From: Onthophagus taurus
Taxonomy: Eukaryota > Arthropoda > Insecta > Coleoptera > Scarabaeidae
Direction: 5' to 3'
DNA: 64,000 nt
NCBI RefSeq assembly: GCF_036711975.1
Contig: NW_027248940.1
Location: forward strand, 1,364,001 to 1,428,000
Notes under the pieces: generated by a model
Databases searched by the model: none
What the model was told of the DNA's origin: nothing
Seen by the model: only the letters and a program-made list of their open reading frames with translations
In this document: piece after piece, positions 12,087 through 24,092 of the stretch
Position numbering within the stretch: the first letter of the stretch is position 1
Layout of the letters: the number at the start of each line of letters is the position of its first letter
Position numbers and translations under genes: made by a program

Positions 12087-14065
12087 ACTTCAGGCTATAT
12101 GAAGTGCCTGAGATGAAAAAGAAGTTTAATGAGTTCAACAAAAAGATACAGAAACTAATTCAGCAATACAGAACGGAAAAGTACATGGAAGCCTGTGACA
12201 AAATAAAACTGTGTAAAGGAACAAACTATTGGCACGAAATTCGAAAACTATCAAGATACCAAAAGACACCTGGAACGGAGGAGCTCATTGATCCTACCGA
12301 TGGCGGTGTGCACTCCAACCCTGAAGAGATTGTCAACATACACGCTGACTACCTAGAAGGTGTATTCACCTTTACCGAGGATGTTTCGTTTTTGTCCCCA
12401 CAATAAAAACATTATAGATAATTGGTACGAATCCGCATTTTTGACACCGTTCGAGACACCCGAAGATGCTCTCATGTTGGAAGACGAATATTTTACTCTT
12501 CTTGGACAGGGAAAAGATACCGCTCCCGGTTATGATAACATCACAAGGAAACTGCTAAGAAATGTAGATCTTAACATCCATGGCTTTATCAGAAAAATAA
12601 TTAACTTTTGCCTTACGACTCAGCATTTCCCGCGCGACTGGAAGACGTCTATTATAACTTGTATTCCCAAGAAGGATTCTTTTCTATCTGATCCAGCCAA
12701 CTATCGCCCCATCTCACTGCTCCCCGTAATTGGAAAACTCTTCGAGACGCACTTGAAGAACAAGCTCCTGGCTGCGGTATCAAAGAAAATTCCGCCTTAC
12801 CAATTTGGCTTCCAATCCGGCAAATCAACATCCCAGCCACTAACTATTCTGGTTTCCAACTTCCAGGCGGCACGTTTTATAAAACTGAAATCTGCAGCAG
12901 TTTTTCTGGACGTCCGAAAGGCCTTTGACTCCGTGTGGCACAAAGGATTGCTATTTAAACTGGATAAGCTAAAAACGCCATACTATCTTCTAACCCTGAT
13001 AAACTAATTCCTGTCGAATCGCTCCTCCATCGTGAAGTTGAAAAATCATTTCTCCCACAGCTTCTCCGCTCAGCAAGGCCTTCCTCAGGGTTCGCCTATC
13101 TCTCCCTCTCTATACAATCTTTTCTGCCACAATCTTTACAACGACAACCCAGACGCCTTTAACCTCACTGCATACGCACTACTTTATGCCGACGACACAG
13201 CATTGGTCTCGCACAGTAGGGATATCACTTCCTCGGTCCGTAAGCTGCAGACGCTCATAAACGAAACGGAAAATTGGTACCGAAAATGGCGCATCCTACT
13301 CAATCCCACAAAAACACAATTTTTTGTCCCATTCCTTTCACCCCGCTCTCCCTCTCCCACAATTACAATCCAATCAACGGCAATCTCCGTCTCACCAACC
13401 TGCAAGTATCTTGGCATAATACTTGACAGAACGCTTAAGTTTTCCACTCATGCAACCAAGGTGAAGATGAAAGTAAAGACACGCGCCAAACACTTTAAAT
13501 CTCTCTCGTTCAGCGGTCGCGGAATCTCTACCTCATGTGCCTCGCACATCTACAAGACCATATGCAGGCCCATCATAGAATATGGATCAATACTGCTAAA
13601 CAACGCACCAAGAAGAACGAAGTACCACCTGGAAGTAGCGGAAAGATCTGCACTGAGATCCATCACCCGAATTAGGAACCCCCGTAATCCCCTCTTTAAC
13701 CCTAGCAATGATCTGCTATACCAACTTACCGATATACCCCCTATCCATACCCGTCTTCAATCTTTGTCCGATAAATCCATTCTAAATTTTCCTACCAACG
13801 CCTTGCAACACACGCTTATATCGACTCCATTACTCCACCCTCGCAACAACCCACCTCTTCTCTTCCAAAAACTTCTGGCCGTCAGAGAAGACTGAAGCAA
13901 GCCGCCGATTACAAAAATCACGGGCAGAAAGACCTTGGTCGGTAGCCCTATTCTCACCCCTTAACTTTTTTATTTTTGTTTTATATACATATAGATATTT
14001 TTATTGTTATTCTTATTTTTTTTTATGTAGTGGGTACAGAATAAAATTTGTTTTTCTTCTTCTTC
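12087..14065 (+). mobile_element. 5'-truncated Jockey-like LINE, copy 2, in satellite B
   Basis: Same family as the element at 1461-3880, on the plus strand and truncated further, starting in the linker at the residues DFRLYEVPEM (compare DFRSYEEPAL in copy 1). AAGTCTTCTG, part of the satellite B consensus, lies at both junctions (12077-12086 and 14066-14075), consistent with a 10-bp target-site duplication. The 3' tail is (CTT)-rich after a short untranslated region with AATAAAA. Confidence 0.92.
12096..13895 (+). pseudogene. LINE ORF2 remnant with frameshift and stop (reverse transcriptase)
   Basis: Three frames together cover the linker (to 12406), the first part of reverse transcriptase (12360-13007, with FLDVRKAFDSVWHKGLLFK) and the rest (13032-13895, with GLPQGSPISPSLYN, ALLYADDTALV and the C-terminal region with LEVAERSALRSITRIRNPR). 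A frameshift falls near 12400 (DVSFLSPQ* versus RFCPHNKN) and a premature stop near 13006 (LIN*). The catalytic YADD is intact but the protein is broken. Confidence 0.88.
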
Positions 14066-15944
14066 AAGTCTTCTGGTAACAGTATTTCGTTTTTTAGCAG
14101 TAGTGTGTAGTTCTTTTTAAGAAAGATGTGGTTCATTTACAACATCTAGTCTTTTACTAGCAATAAGTAGTCTTCTGCCAGCAATATCTAGTCTTCTACG
14201 AACAGTAATTCGTCTTCTGGTGAAACTGTGTTGTGTTCTATGAGAAAGATTTATACCATTGACAATATCAAGTCTTCTAACAACATAATTTCGTCTTCTG
14301 ACAGTAATATTAAGTCTTCTGCTAACAGTATTTCGATTTTTAATAGTAATGCGTAGTCTTCTGTAAGAATGATGTGCTTCATTTGCAGTATCTAGTCTTT
14401 CACTAGCAATACTTAGTCTTCTGCCAGCAATATCTAGTTCTTTTCAGTAATATCTGGTTTTCTACCAACAGTATTTCGTCTTCTGGTGAGACTGTGTTAT
14501 GTTCTATGAGAAGGATTTGCACCATTGATAATATCTAGTCTTCGGACAAAAGAATTTGATTTTCTGACAGCAAAGTCAAGTCTTCTGGTAACAGTATTTC
14601 GTTTTTTAGCAGTAATGTGTAGTTTTTTTTAAGAAAGATGTTGTTCATTTATAACATCTAGTCTTTTACTAGCAATAAGTAGTCTTCTACCAGCAATATC
14701 TAGTCTTTTTCAGCAATATCTAGTCTTCTACCAACAGTAGTTCGTCTTCTGGAGAGACTGTGTTATGTTCTATAAGAAGGATTTGTACCATTGGCAATAT
14801 CTAGTCTTCTAACAACAAAATTTGGTCTTCTAACAGTAATATTAAGTCTTCTGCTAACAGTATTTCGATTTTTAATAGTAGTGTGTAGTCTTGTGTAAGA
14901 ATGACGTGCTTCATTTGCAATATCTAGTCTTTCACTAGCAATACTTAGTCTTCTGCCAGCAATATCTAGTCTTTTTCAGCAATATCTGGTCTTCTACCAA
15001 CAGTATTTCGTCTTCTGATGAGACTGTGTTATGTTCTATGACAAGGATTTGCACCATTGGTAATATCTAGTATTCTGACAATAGAATTTGGTTTTCTGAC
15101 AGCAAAGTCAAGTCTTCTGGTAACAGTATTTCGTTTTTTAGCAGTAGGGTGTAGTTTTTTTAAGAAAGATGTGATCATTTACAATATCTAGTCTTTTACT
15201 AGCAATACGTAATCTTCTACCAGCAATATTTCGTCTTCTGGTGAGACTGTCTTATGTTGTATGAGAAGGATTTGTACCATTGATAATATCTAGTCTTCTG
15301 ACGAAAGAATTTGGTTTTCTGACAGCAAAATCAAGTCTTCTGGTAACAGTATTTCGTTTTTTAGCAGTAGTGTGTAGTTTTCTTTTAAAAAAGATGTGTA
15401 TTCATTTACAATATCTAGTCCTTTACTAGCAATAAGTAGTCTTCTGCCAGCAATATCTAGTCTTTTTCAGCAATATCTAGTCTTCTACCAATAGTAGTTC
15501 TTCTGATGAAATTGTGTTGTGTTCTATGAGAAAGATTTGTACCATTGACAATATCAAGTCTTCTAACAACATAATTTCATCTTCTGACAGTAATATTAAG
15601 TCTTTTGCTAACAGTATTTCGATTTTTAATAGTAATGTGTAGTCTTCTGTAAGAATGATATGCTTCATTTGCAATATCTAGTCTTTCACTAGCAATACTT
15701 AGTCTTCCGCCAGCAATATCTAGGCTTTTTCAGCAATATCTGGTTTTCTACCAACAGTATTTCATCTTCTGGTGAGACTGTATTATGTTCTATGAGAAGG
15801 ATTTGCACCATTGGTAATATCTAGTCTTCTGACAAAAGAATTTGGTTTTCTGACAGCAAAATCAAGTCTTCTGGTAACAGTATTTCGTTTTTTAGCAGTA
15901 GTGTGTAGTTTTTTTTAAGAAAGATGTGGTTCATTTACAACATC

Positions 15945-16620
15945 TATACAGAGTTTCGTTTATTCTCTGCTTTATTTTGATAGCCAAATACTCGGCTATG
16001 ATGGAACCTGTGGTAAACGTGCTCCAATCCGTAGCTTTGAATGTAGTTAAGGCATCCCAGCACATAAGACGCCTTTTGGAATTTATAGAAAACCACCGTA
16101 AAGGTCCAGAAAACGTCACAAATGGAATTATTAGTGACGCTACTATCGTTGCAGAAAAACTTGGACTGGGAGGAGACATGAAGTCCTTGCCCCGTATTGT
16201 TGAGAGACAACTACATCAGAACAACCACCCAGCAGCAAGCCCCTCAGAATTCTGGCGGAGGTCTTTAATAATACCATACTTAGACTCGATTATTAATTCT
16301 TTTGAAGTTCACTTTTCTGAAGAAAACACCTCGTCAAATGTTGGACATGTCCCTTGAAGACCTCGTAGAAGCTGGTGAAGTCTTTTCCCAATTTTACAAT
16401 TTATCAAATATCAACAACGAAATTGAACTATGGAAAAAACTATGGCAAGATAAACCTGACTCAAAAGAATTAAGTGTTGTGCACTTTACCCTGCACGACA
16501 TATACTGTTGAACGATCTTTTAGCAGCTTGAGGACAAGAAAACCTGGCTTAGAAGCACTATGGCAGAATGTCGTCTCAATGGTCTTCCCATGATGAATGT
16601 GTATTTTTGAAGACTTTGAG
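15945..16620 (+). pseudogene. hAT-type transposase C-terminal remnant (hAT dimerisation region)
   Basis: Translations in shifting frames give a DUF4371/hAT-like block: an a-helical segment with HIRRLLEFIENHRK, then SLPRIVERQLHQNNHPAASP, SEFWRRSLIIPYLDSIINSF, and further down TVERSFSSLRTRK followed in another frame by STMAECRLNGLPMM. The ERSFS.LR.IKT and RL.GL.L signatures are the conserved C-terminal part of hAT transposases of the ZMYM/THAP12-like type. At least two frameshifts are needed between 16300 and 16560, so it is dead. It abuts satellite B. No terminal inverted repeats were identified. Confidence 0.8.
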
Positions 16621-17321
16621 GGTTTTATTAATAATCTTAAAAACACTTAATAAACACTTTGGTGTTATTTTTCAATTTTTTTGTCGTGCCCCCCTGGCCC
16701 ACTAGCTGACGACGCCCTTGCTTGGGAATACGTTTGCCTTGTTGCTATCCAGTACACTATTAATAATTTTTATACCATTTATTGTATCATCCATAACAAC
16801 AAGGATCAACAGGATTTAGTTAGTTCCACATTGGACTCTATTTTTTTTATTAAAACGTATTCTTTATTTGTACAAAATTACAAAGTACAAAAATCCTTAC
16901 AATATTTAAAATAATATCGATCGAATTTATTTACAAATAGACGTGCGTGAAAAATACTATCTTTAATAATATCGTTAGTGCCTGCAATAAAAAAATACTA
17001 CACGTTGTTTGTTCCAATAAATTCATCATCCCTAAATTCTATTGTATTAATAATATTGTTATTGTTATTAGTCCACTTTTAAATCAATTCAAAAAAATAA
17101 AATAAAATAAAAACATCAGGAAGATATTAAATTCGAAATATGGACTCGGTTATATACAACAATAAAAAAAAACATTTTTTCACAACAAAACAGCAGCCTT
17201 GTTGTCAAAATAAATACATTCAGTTAAATACTAAAACTATTACGAGTAAGATGTGTAATGAGATTGAAATAATTCATTCAATATTAGCCAATATTACAGA
17301 ATTCGAGTTAATCATTCCTAA
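16621..17321. other. AT-rich spacer; includes probable Lachesin 3' untranslated region
   Basis: No gene is supported here. The part next to the Lachesin stop (17322) is probably its 3' UTR, because an AATAAA signal lies on the minus strand at 16863-16868. The short plus-strand ORFs (16681-16914, 17140-17325) show no similarity that I recognise. Confidence 0.5.
16863..16868 (-). terminator. Candidate polyadenylation signal for Lachesin
   Basis: TTTATT on the plus strand reads AATAAA on the minus strand, about 450 bp after the Lachesin stop codon. Other AT-rich matches are possible; assigned by position only. Confidence 0.35.
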
Positions 17322-18007
17322 TTAAAACCTTAAAAATACAACCAAACATAATATTAAGATGGTCGAGGCAGACAAAGAGATCGCATTTCCAGTGTAAGAT
17401 TGCCCACAAGCAGGTGGACAAATAGGCACTATCGATTCTATACGACATTAAAAAAAAATTAAAACATCAACAACTTCGATTTAAAAACAAATTCTCTACT
17501 TACCAAATAAATCAACTTCCGCTTCGGATCTCCCCAACTTATTCGTCGCCTTACAAACGTACTTTCCATATTGTTTCTTCTCAATGGTAATGACACGAAG
17601 CGTACTATCGGTGAATTCCTCAGCTGCACCAAAAGTTGAAACACTATAATGTTGATTCGATGATAATGCAACACCGTCTTTTAACCAAATAATCGATGGG
17701 AGCGGATACGCTTCGATGTGACACTCCATATCCATGTCGTATTGCAAGGCTTGACCAACGCGAGGTCTTGGGACGGTAACGACGGGGGGAAATTCAACTT
17801 CGACGTTCATGTTGCGACGGGTTCCTTTGCCAACGAGGTTTTCGGCGACGCAATAATAAGTGCCTCGATCTTCTTTTCGGACGCGCTTAATTTTTAACAC
17901 GTTTCCTCGGTAAATTGAACCACCCGTGGGGAGGATTGCGTTGTTCTCGCGACGCCAAGAGATTTTTGGGGTTGGGTAGCCGGATGCGTAACAATTTAAT
18001 TCCACAG
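17322..18007 (-). CDS. Lac: Lachesin, exons 3 and 4 (Ig domains 2-3 and GPI-anchor signal)
   Basis: Exon 3 is 17504-18007 and exon 4 is 17322-17437, separated by a 66-bp intron (GTAAGT donor, TAG acceptor). Exon 3 encodes Ig domain 2 (LNCYASGYP ... GTYYCVAEN) and Ig domain 3 (MECHIEAYPLPSIIWLKDG ... GKYVCKATNKLG), with a Cys pair in each. Exon 4, which has no start codon of its own, encodes VPICPPACGQ followed by a hydrophobic tail (STILILCLVVFLRF), as expected for Lachesin's cleaved GPI-anchor signal. Joined phase 1 to phase 1 with exons 1-2, the CDS is 1065 bp and encodes 354 residues, about the usual Lachesin length. Lachesin is a GPI-anchored homophilic adhesion protein of neurons and of septate junctions in trachea. 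Confidence 0.93.
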
Positions 18008-18049
18008 CTGTAACAAAAAAATACATTATTAAATATATGTATAATAAAG

Positions 18050-21000
18050 TAATGCTTTTGATCGATTAATTTCTGGTTATAGTTAACGTAACGATATTTA
18101 TCGATGAAAATTCGTTAAAAAAACATTTTTGATTTATTTGGGACTCTAACTTAGAGTTAACGCTCGATTAACGTTAGATTAGCTGTTTATTTTTTTAAGT
18201 CAACGACGCCTTTTGTTAATTAAGCTAATATAACGTTATTTACCGTTGAAATTCGTTAAACAGTTATAAAAACAACTTTCCATTGTTTGTGACGTTAGAT
18301 TACAGTTAACACTCGACTAACGCCTGATTAAGCGTTGATTAGCAGCGTTAATTTGTCGGTTATAGCTAACTTGATGCTATTTATCGATGAAAATTGGTTA
18401 AAAAGTTTTATAAAAACTATCTTTAATTTTTTTGGAACCTTAACATAGAGTTAAGGCTCGATTAACGCCAGAGTAAACGTTAATCAGCATTTGAATTTGA
18501 TTTTATAATGTCCATTTTGTTTCAATACGACACAAACACTTAGATAATACTCGTTTGATTAAGTATTGGTTAATTTATCGTTTATCAAAAAACTTACATC
18601 GATTAAATCTCGGTTAAAGCTAACGTGACCGTATTTTTCTATAAAGATTTATATAAAAACCACTTTCCATTCTTTGTGGCGCTAAATTAGAGTTAACGCT
18701 CGATTAACGCCAGATTAAGCGTTGATTAACAGCGTTAATTTGTCTTTATTAAAAACTCTAAGATGCTTTTGGTCGATTAAGTGTCGGTTATAGCTAACAT
18801 GATGCTATTTATCCATGAAAATACGTTAAAAAAATTGTATAAAAAGCATCTTTATTTTTTTTGAACCTTAACATAGAGTTAACGCTCGATTAACAACTCT
18901 CGGTTACAGCTAACATGATGGAATTTTTCGTTGAAGGTTTATATAAAAACCAGTTTCCATTCTTTGTGATGCTAAATTAGAGTTAACGCTCGATTAATGC
19001 CAGATTAAGCGTTAATTAGTCTTTATTACAAACTCTACGATGCCTTTGGTCGATTATAGCTAACATGATGCTTTTTATCGATGAAAATTCGTTAAAAAAA
19101 TTATATAAAAACCATCTTTAATTTTTTTGGAACCTTAACATAGAGTTAACGCTCGATTAACGCCAAATTTAGCGTTAATTAACATTCGAATTTGATTTTA
19201 TAATGCCCATTTTGTTTCAATACGACACAAACACTCAGATAATATTCGTTTGGTTAAGTATTGATTAATTTATGCTTTATCAAAAAACTTAGATCGATTA
19301 ACTCTCGGTTAAAGCTAACGTGACGGTACTTTTCGATGAAGACTTATATAAAAACCACTTTCCATTCTTTGTGACGCTAAATTAAAGTTCGATTAACGCC
19401 TGATTAAGCATTCATTTGTATTTATTAAAAACTCTACGATACCGTTGGTCGATTAAGTGTCGGTTATAGTTAACTTGATGCTATTTACCGATGAAATTTC
19501 ATTAAAAAAATTTTATAAAAACCATCTTTAATTTTTTTGGAACCTTAACATAGAGTTAACGCTCGATTAACTCCAGATTAAGCGTTAATTAGCATTCGAA
19601 TTTGATTTTATAATGCTTATTTTGTTTCAATACGATACAAACACTTAGATAATCTCGTTTGATTAAGTATTGGTTAATTTATCCTTTATCAAAAAACTTA
19701 GATTGATTAACTCTCGGTTAAAGCTAACGTGACGGTATTTTTCGATGACGATTTACATAAAAACCACTTTCCATTCTTTGTGACGCTAAATTAGAGTTAA
19801 CACTCGATTAACGCCAAATTAAGCGTTAATTTGTATTTATTAAAAATTCTACGATGCCTTTGGTCGATTAAGTGTCAGTTATAGCTAACATGATGCTATT
19901 TATCGATGAAAATTCGTTAAAAAATTTAATAAAAATCTTTAATTATTTTGAAACCTTAACATAGAGTTAACGCTCGATTAAAGCCAGATTAAGCATTTAT
20001 TAGCATTCGAATTTGATTTTATAATACCCATTTAGTTTCAATACGATACAAACACTTAGATAATATTCGTTTGATTGAGTATTGGTTAACTTATTCTTTA
20101 TCAAAAAACTTAGATCGATTAACTCTCGGTTAAAGCTAACTTGACGATATTTGTCGATGAAGATTATTTATATAAAAACCACTTTCCATTCTTTGTGACG
20201 CTAAATAAGAGTTAACACTCGATTAACGCCAGATTAAGCGTTAATTTGTATTTATTAAAAACTCTACGATGCCTTTGGTCGATTAAGTGTCGGTTATAGT
20301 TAACACTATGCTATTTATCGATGAAAATTCGTTAAAGAGATGTATAAAAACCATCTTTAATTTTTTTGGAACCTTAACGTAGAGTTAAAGCTCGATTGAC
20401 GACAAATTAAGCGTTAATTAGCATTCGCATTTGATTTTATAACGCCCATTTTGTTTCAATACGACACGAACACTTAGATAATACTCGTTTGATTAAGTAT
20501 TGGTTAATTTATCGTTTAACAAAAATCTTACATCGATTAACTCTCGGTTAAAGCTAACATGACCGTATTTTTCGATAAAGATTTATATAAAAACCACTTT
20601 CCATTCTTTGTGACGCTAAATTAGAGTTAACACTCGATTAGCGAAAGATTAAGCGTTGATTAACAGCGTTAATTTGTCTTTATTAAAAACTCTAAGATGC
20701 TTTTGGTCGATTAAGTGTCGGTTATAGCTAACATGATGCTATTTATCCATGAAAATACGTTAAAAAAATTGTATAAAAAGCATCTTTATTTTTTTTAACC
20801 TTAACATAGAGTTAACGCTCGATTAACGCCAGATTAAGCATTTATTAGCATTCGAATTTGATTTTATAATGCACATTTTGTTTCAATACGACACAAACAC
20901 TCAGATAATACCCGTTTGATTAAGTATTGGTTAATTTAATCTTTATCAAACAAATTTGATCGATTAACTCTCGGTTAAAGCTAACATGATGGAATTTTTC

Positions 21001-22310
21001 GTTGAAGGTTTATATAAAAACCACTTTCCATTCTTTGTGATGCTAAATTAGAGTTAACACTCGATTAACGCCAGATTAAGCATTAATTTGTATTTATTAA
21101 AAACTCTACGATGCCTTTGGTCGATTAAGTGTCGGTTATAGCTATTTATCGATGAAAATTCATTAAAAAAAATTTATAAAAACCATCTTTAATTTTTTTG
21201 GAACCTTAACATAGAGTTAACGCTCGATTAACTCCAGATTAAGCGTCAATTAGCATTCGAATTTGATTTTATAATGCTTATTTTGTTTCAATACGATACA
21301 AATACTTAGATAATCTCGTTTCATTAAGTATTGGTTAATTTATTCTTTGTCAAAAAACTTAGATCGATTAACTCTCGGTTAAAGCTAACGTGACGATATT
21401 TGTCGATGACGATTTATATAAAAACCACTTTCCATTCTTTGTGACGCTAAATTAGAGTTAACACTCGATTAACGCCAGATTAAGCGTTAATTTGTATTTA
21501 TTAAAAACTTTACGATGCCTTTGGTCGATTTAGTATCGGTTATAGCTAACATGATGCTATTTATCGAGGAAAATTTGTTAAAAAAATTTATAAAAACCAT
21601 ATTTAATTTTTTTGGAACCTTAACTAGAGTTAACGCTCGATTAACGCCAGATTAAGCGTTAATTAGCATTCGAATTTGACTTTATAATGCCCATTTTGTT
21701 TCAATACGACACAAACACTTAGATAACACTCGTTTGATTAAGTATTGGTTAATTTATCCTTTATCAAAAAACTTAGATCGATTAACTCTCGGTTAAAGCT
21801 AACACGACGGAATTTTTCGATGAAAATTTATATAAAAACCACTTTCCATTCTTTGTGACGCTAAATTAGAGTTAACACTCGTTTAACGCCAAATTAAGTT
21901 AATTTGTCATTATTAAAAACTCTACGATGCCTTTGGTCGATTAAGTGTCGGTTATAGCTAATATGATAGTATTTATCGATGAGAAGTCGTTAAAAAAATT
22001 TATAAAAACCATCTGTAATTTTTTTGGTACCGTAACCTAGAGTTAACGCTTGATTAACGCCAAATTAAGCGTTAATTTGTCTTTATTAAAAACTCTACGA
22101 TGCCTTTGGTCGATTAAGTGTCGGTTATAACTAACATGATGCTGTTTATCGATGAAAATTCGTTAAAAAAATTTGTAAAAACCACCTTTAATTTTTTTGG
22201 AACCTTAACGTAGAGTTAACGCTCGATCAACGCCAAATTAAGCGTTAATTAGAGTTAACAGTTAGATTAACGTTAGATTAAGCTATCAAACCATAATTGT
22301 GGGCAAAGCT
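18050..22310. repeat. Satellite C, about 420-bp higher-order unit, in the Lachesin intron
   Basis: CAATACGACACAAACACTTA recurs near 18520, 19217, 19636, 20035, 20456, 20885, 21290 and 21702, giving a unit of about 400-430 bp. Each unit contains two related blocks that both run from a GGTTATAGCTAAC/GGTTAAAGCTAAC box through TTATCGATGAA and TAAAAACCA to GAGTTAACGCTCGATTAACG. The TTAACG/CGTTAA hexamers give many small inverted repeats. Some units are shortened (near 18.9 and 22.0 kb). No gene is seen. Confidence 0.92.
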
Positions 22311-22560
22311 TTTTTATACAACTATTATCGAATATTAAATCATTAAGAGCGTCCTGTTAATGTAATACAAGTTTCTACGCACATTAATTACTGCCATGTT
22401 AACTTTAATATAATGCTAATCGAACGTTAATCAATAGGTAACATTATTTTAACTTAATTTACTGATTAAGGAACGGAATAAACTTGAAATAAATTTTTTT
22501 TAACAATTTCAAATCGGTTCCTCGGGTATCAAATAAGCACCAGCAACATATGGCGTGATT
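22311..22560. other. Unique AT-rich sequence, nothing recognised
   Basis: Short stretch between satellite C and the minisatellite. It has scattered TTAACG-like words, probably decayed satellite C, and no coding signal. Confidence 0.4.
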
Positions 22561-22599
22561 CTAGAGTGAAATCTTGAAAATAAATGAAATCTTCAGTAG

Positions 22600-23865
22600 C
22601 TACTCCTCCAAAAACAGTATCTAGTCTTCTGCATACAGCATATATCTTTCTGCAAACAGTATCTCACCTTCTCGTTGCATTACTTAAAACTGTCAGAAGT
22701 ATCTAGTTTTTAGGAAATAGTAATTAATCTTCCAAAAACAGTACCTAGTCCTCAGGAAGCAATTAAAAATAATTGTTAAAAATAATTGTAGTCTTTTCCC
22801 AACAGCATCTATCGTTCTGCAATCAGTATTTGCAGTATTTAAACCTGTCAACGAAATTTTCTCCTCAGGAAGGAGTAACTAGTCTTCAGGAAGCAGAAAC
22901 TAGTCTTCAAAAATAGCTCCAGTCTTCTCTTAACAGCATTTATCTTTCTACAAACAGTATTTCATCTCACCTGTGCAGTATTTAAATCTGTCAAAAATAT
23001 CTAGTCTTCAGAAAGCAATATTTAGTCTTGAAAAAACAGTATCTAGTATTCTGCCAACAGCATCTATCCTTCTAAATAGTAACTCATCTTTATTTTGCAG
23101 TATTTAAACCTGTCAGAGGTATCTAGTCCTCAGGAAGTGGTAGCTAGTCTTCAGAAAGCAGAAACTAGTCTTCAAAAATAGTTCCAGTCTTCTGCCAACA
23201 ATATTTATCTTTCTGTAAACAGTATTTCATCTTTCTTTTGCAGTATTTAAAGTTATCAGAGGTATTTAGTCTTCTGCCAACACCACCTATCTTTTCTCTC
23301 TGTAAGCAGTATCTCGCCTTTCTTTTGCAATATGTATTTATCTTTCTACAAACAATATCTCATCTCACCTGTGCAGTATTTAAATCTGTCAGAGGCATAG
23401 AATCACTAGGAAGCAGTTACTAGTCTTCAGGAAACAGAAACTAGGCTTCAAAAATAGTGCTTGTCTTCTACCAACAGCATTTATCCTTCAGCAAACAGCA
23501 TCTCATCTTTCTTTTGCAGTATTTAAACATGTCAGGGATATTTAGTCTTTAAGAATCTGCTACTAGTCTTTAGGAAGCAAAAACTAGTCTAAAAAATAGT
23601 TCCAGTCTTCTGCCAACAATATTTATCTTTCTGTAAACAGTATCTCATCTGTCTTTTGCAGTATTTAAAGTTATCAGAGGTATTTAGTCTTCTGCCAACA
23701 CCACCTATCTTTTTTTTATCTCTCTGCAAGCAGTATCTCGCCTTTCTTTTGCAATATGTAATCCTGTCAAAGGTATTTAATCTTCAGGAAGCAATAATTA
23801 GTCTTCTGCAAACAGTATCTAGTTGTATATAGACTTCTCTAAGCAGTACTAGTCTTTTGCCAACA
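22600..23865. repeat. TCTTC-rich minisatellite related to satellite B
   Basis: Irregular repetition of pieces such as TAGTCTTCAGGAAGCAG, CAGTATTTAAACCTGTCA, AGTATCTCATCTTTCTTTTG and TAGTCTTCTGCCAACA. Larger segments are duplicated: the block with TCTTCTGCCAACACCACCTA near 23270 returns near 23690. The TAGTCTTCTGCCA word is shared with satellite B at 11.6-15.9 kb. The ORF at 23238-23423 is a repeat translation. Confidence 0.85.
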
Positions 23866-24092
23866 GTACGTAATGTACAATATATAAGAAATAGTCAAAA
23901 CAAACACATTATACCTTAGAACAAAATATTTGTATACCAAAAACTTGAAATATCACCACTTTAGAAATGACACATTGAATCATTGAATGAGCACTGCAGA
24001 TCATGGTTAACTTCACATCACTCAAAAACAACAAAATAAAACACTTTTTGACATTTCCCTTATTATTAAGTCAAAAAAAAGCGACAAATACA

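Larger units (their letters stand above)
11640..15950. repeat. Satellite B: about 265-bp higher-order repeat of short TCTTCTG-type subunits
   Basis: The landmark GACTGTGTTATGTTCTATGA recurs near 11720, 11981, 14222, 14487, 14756, 15021, 15243, 15509 and 15775. Removing the LINE (1979 bp) makes 11981 to 14222 also about 262 bp. Each unit is built from subunits of about 20-25 bp such as AATATCTAGTCTTCTGCCAG and AACAGTATTTCGTCTTCTGG. A related but less ordered minisatellite occurs at 22.6-23.86 kb. No gene is supported apart from the inserted LINE. Confidence 0.9.

Noticed and set aside
15477-15674. 65-codon Leu/Glu-rich minus-strand ORF
   Set aside because: Repeat translation of satellite B; Leu-Leu-Glu-Asp arises from the TCTTCTAG-type subunit.
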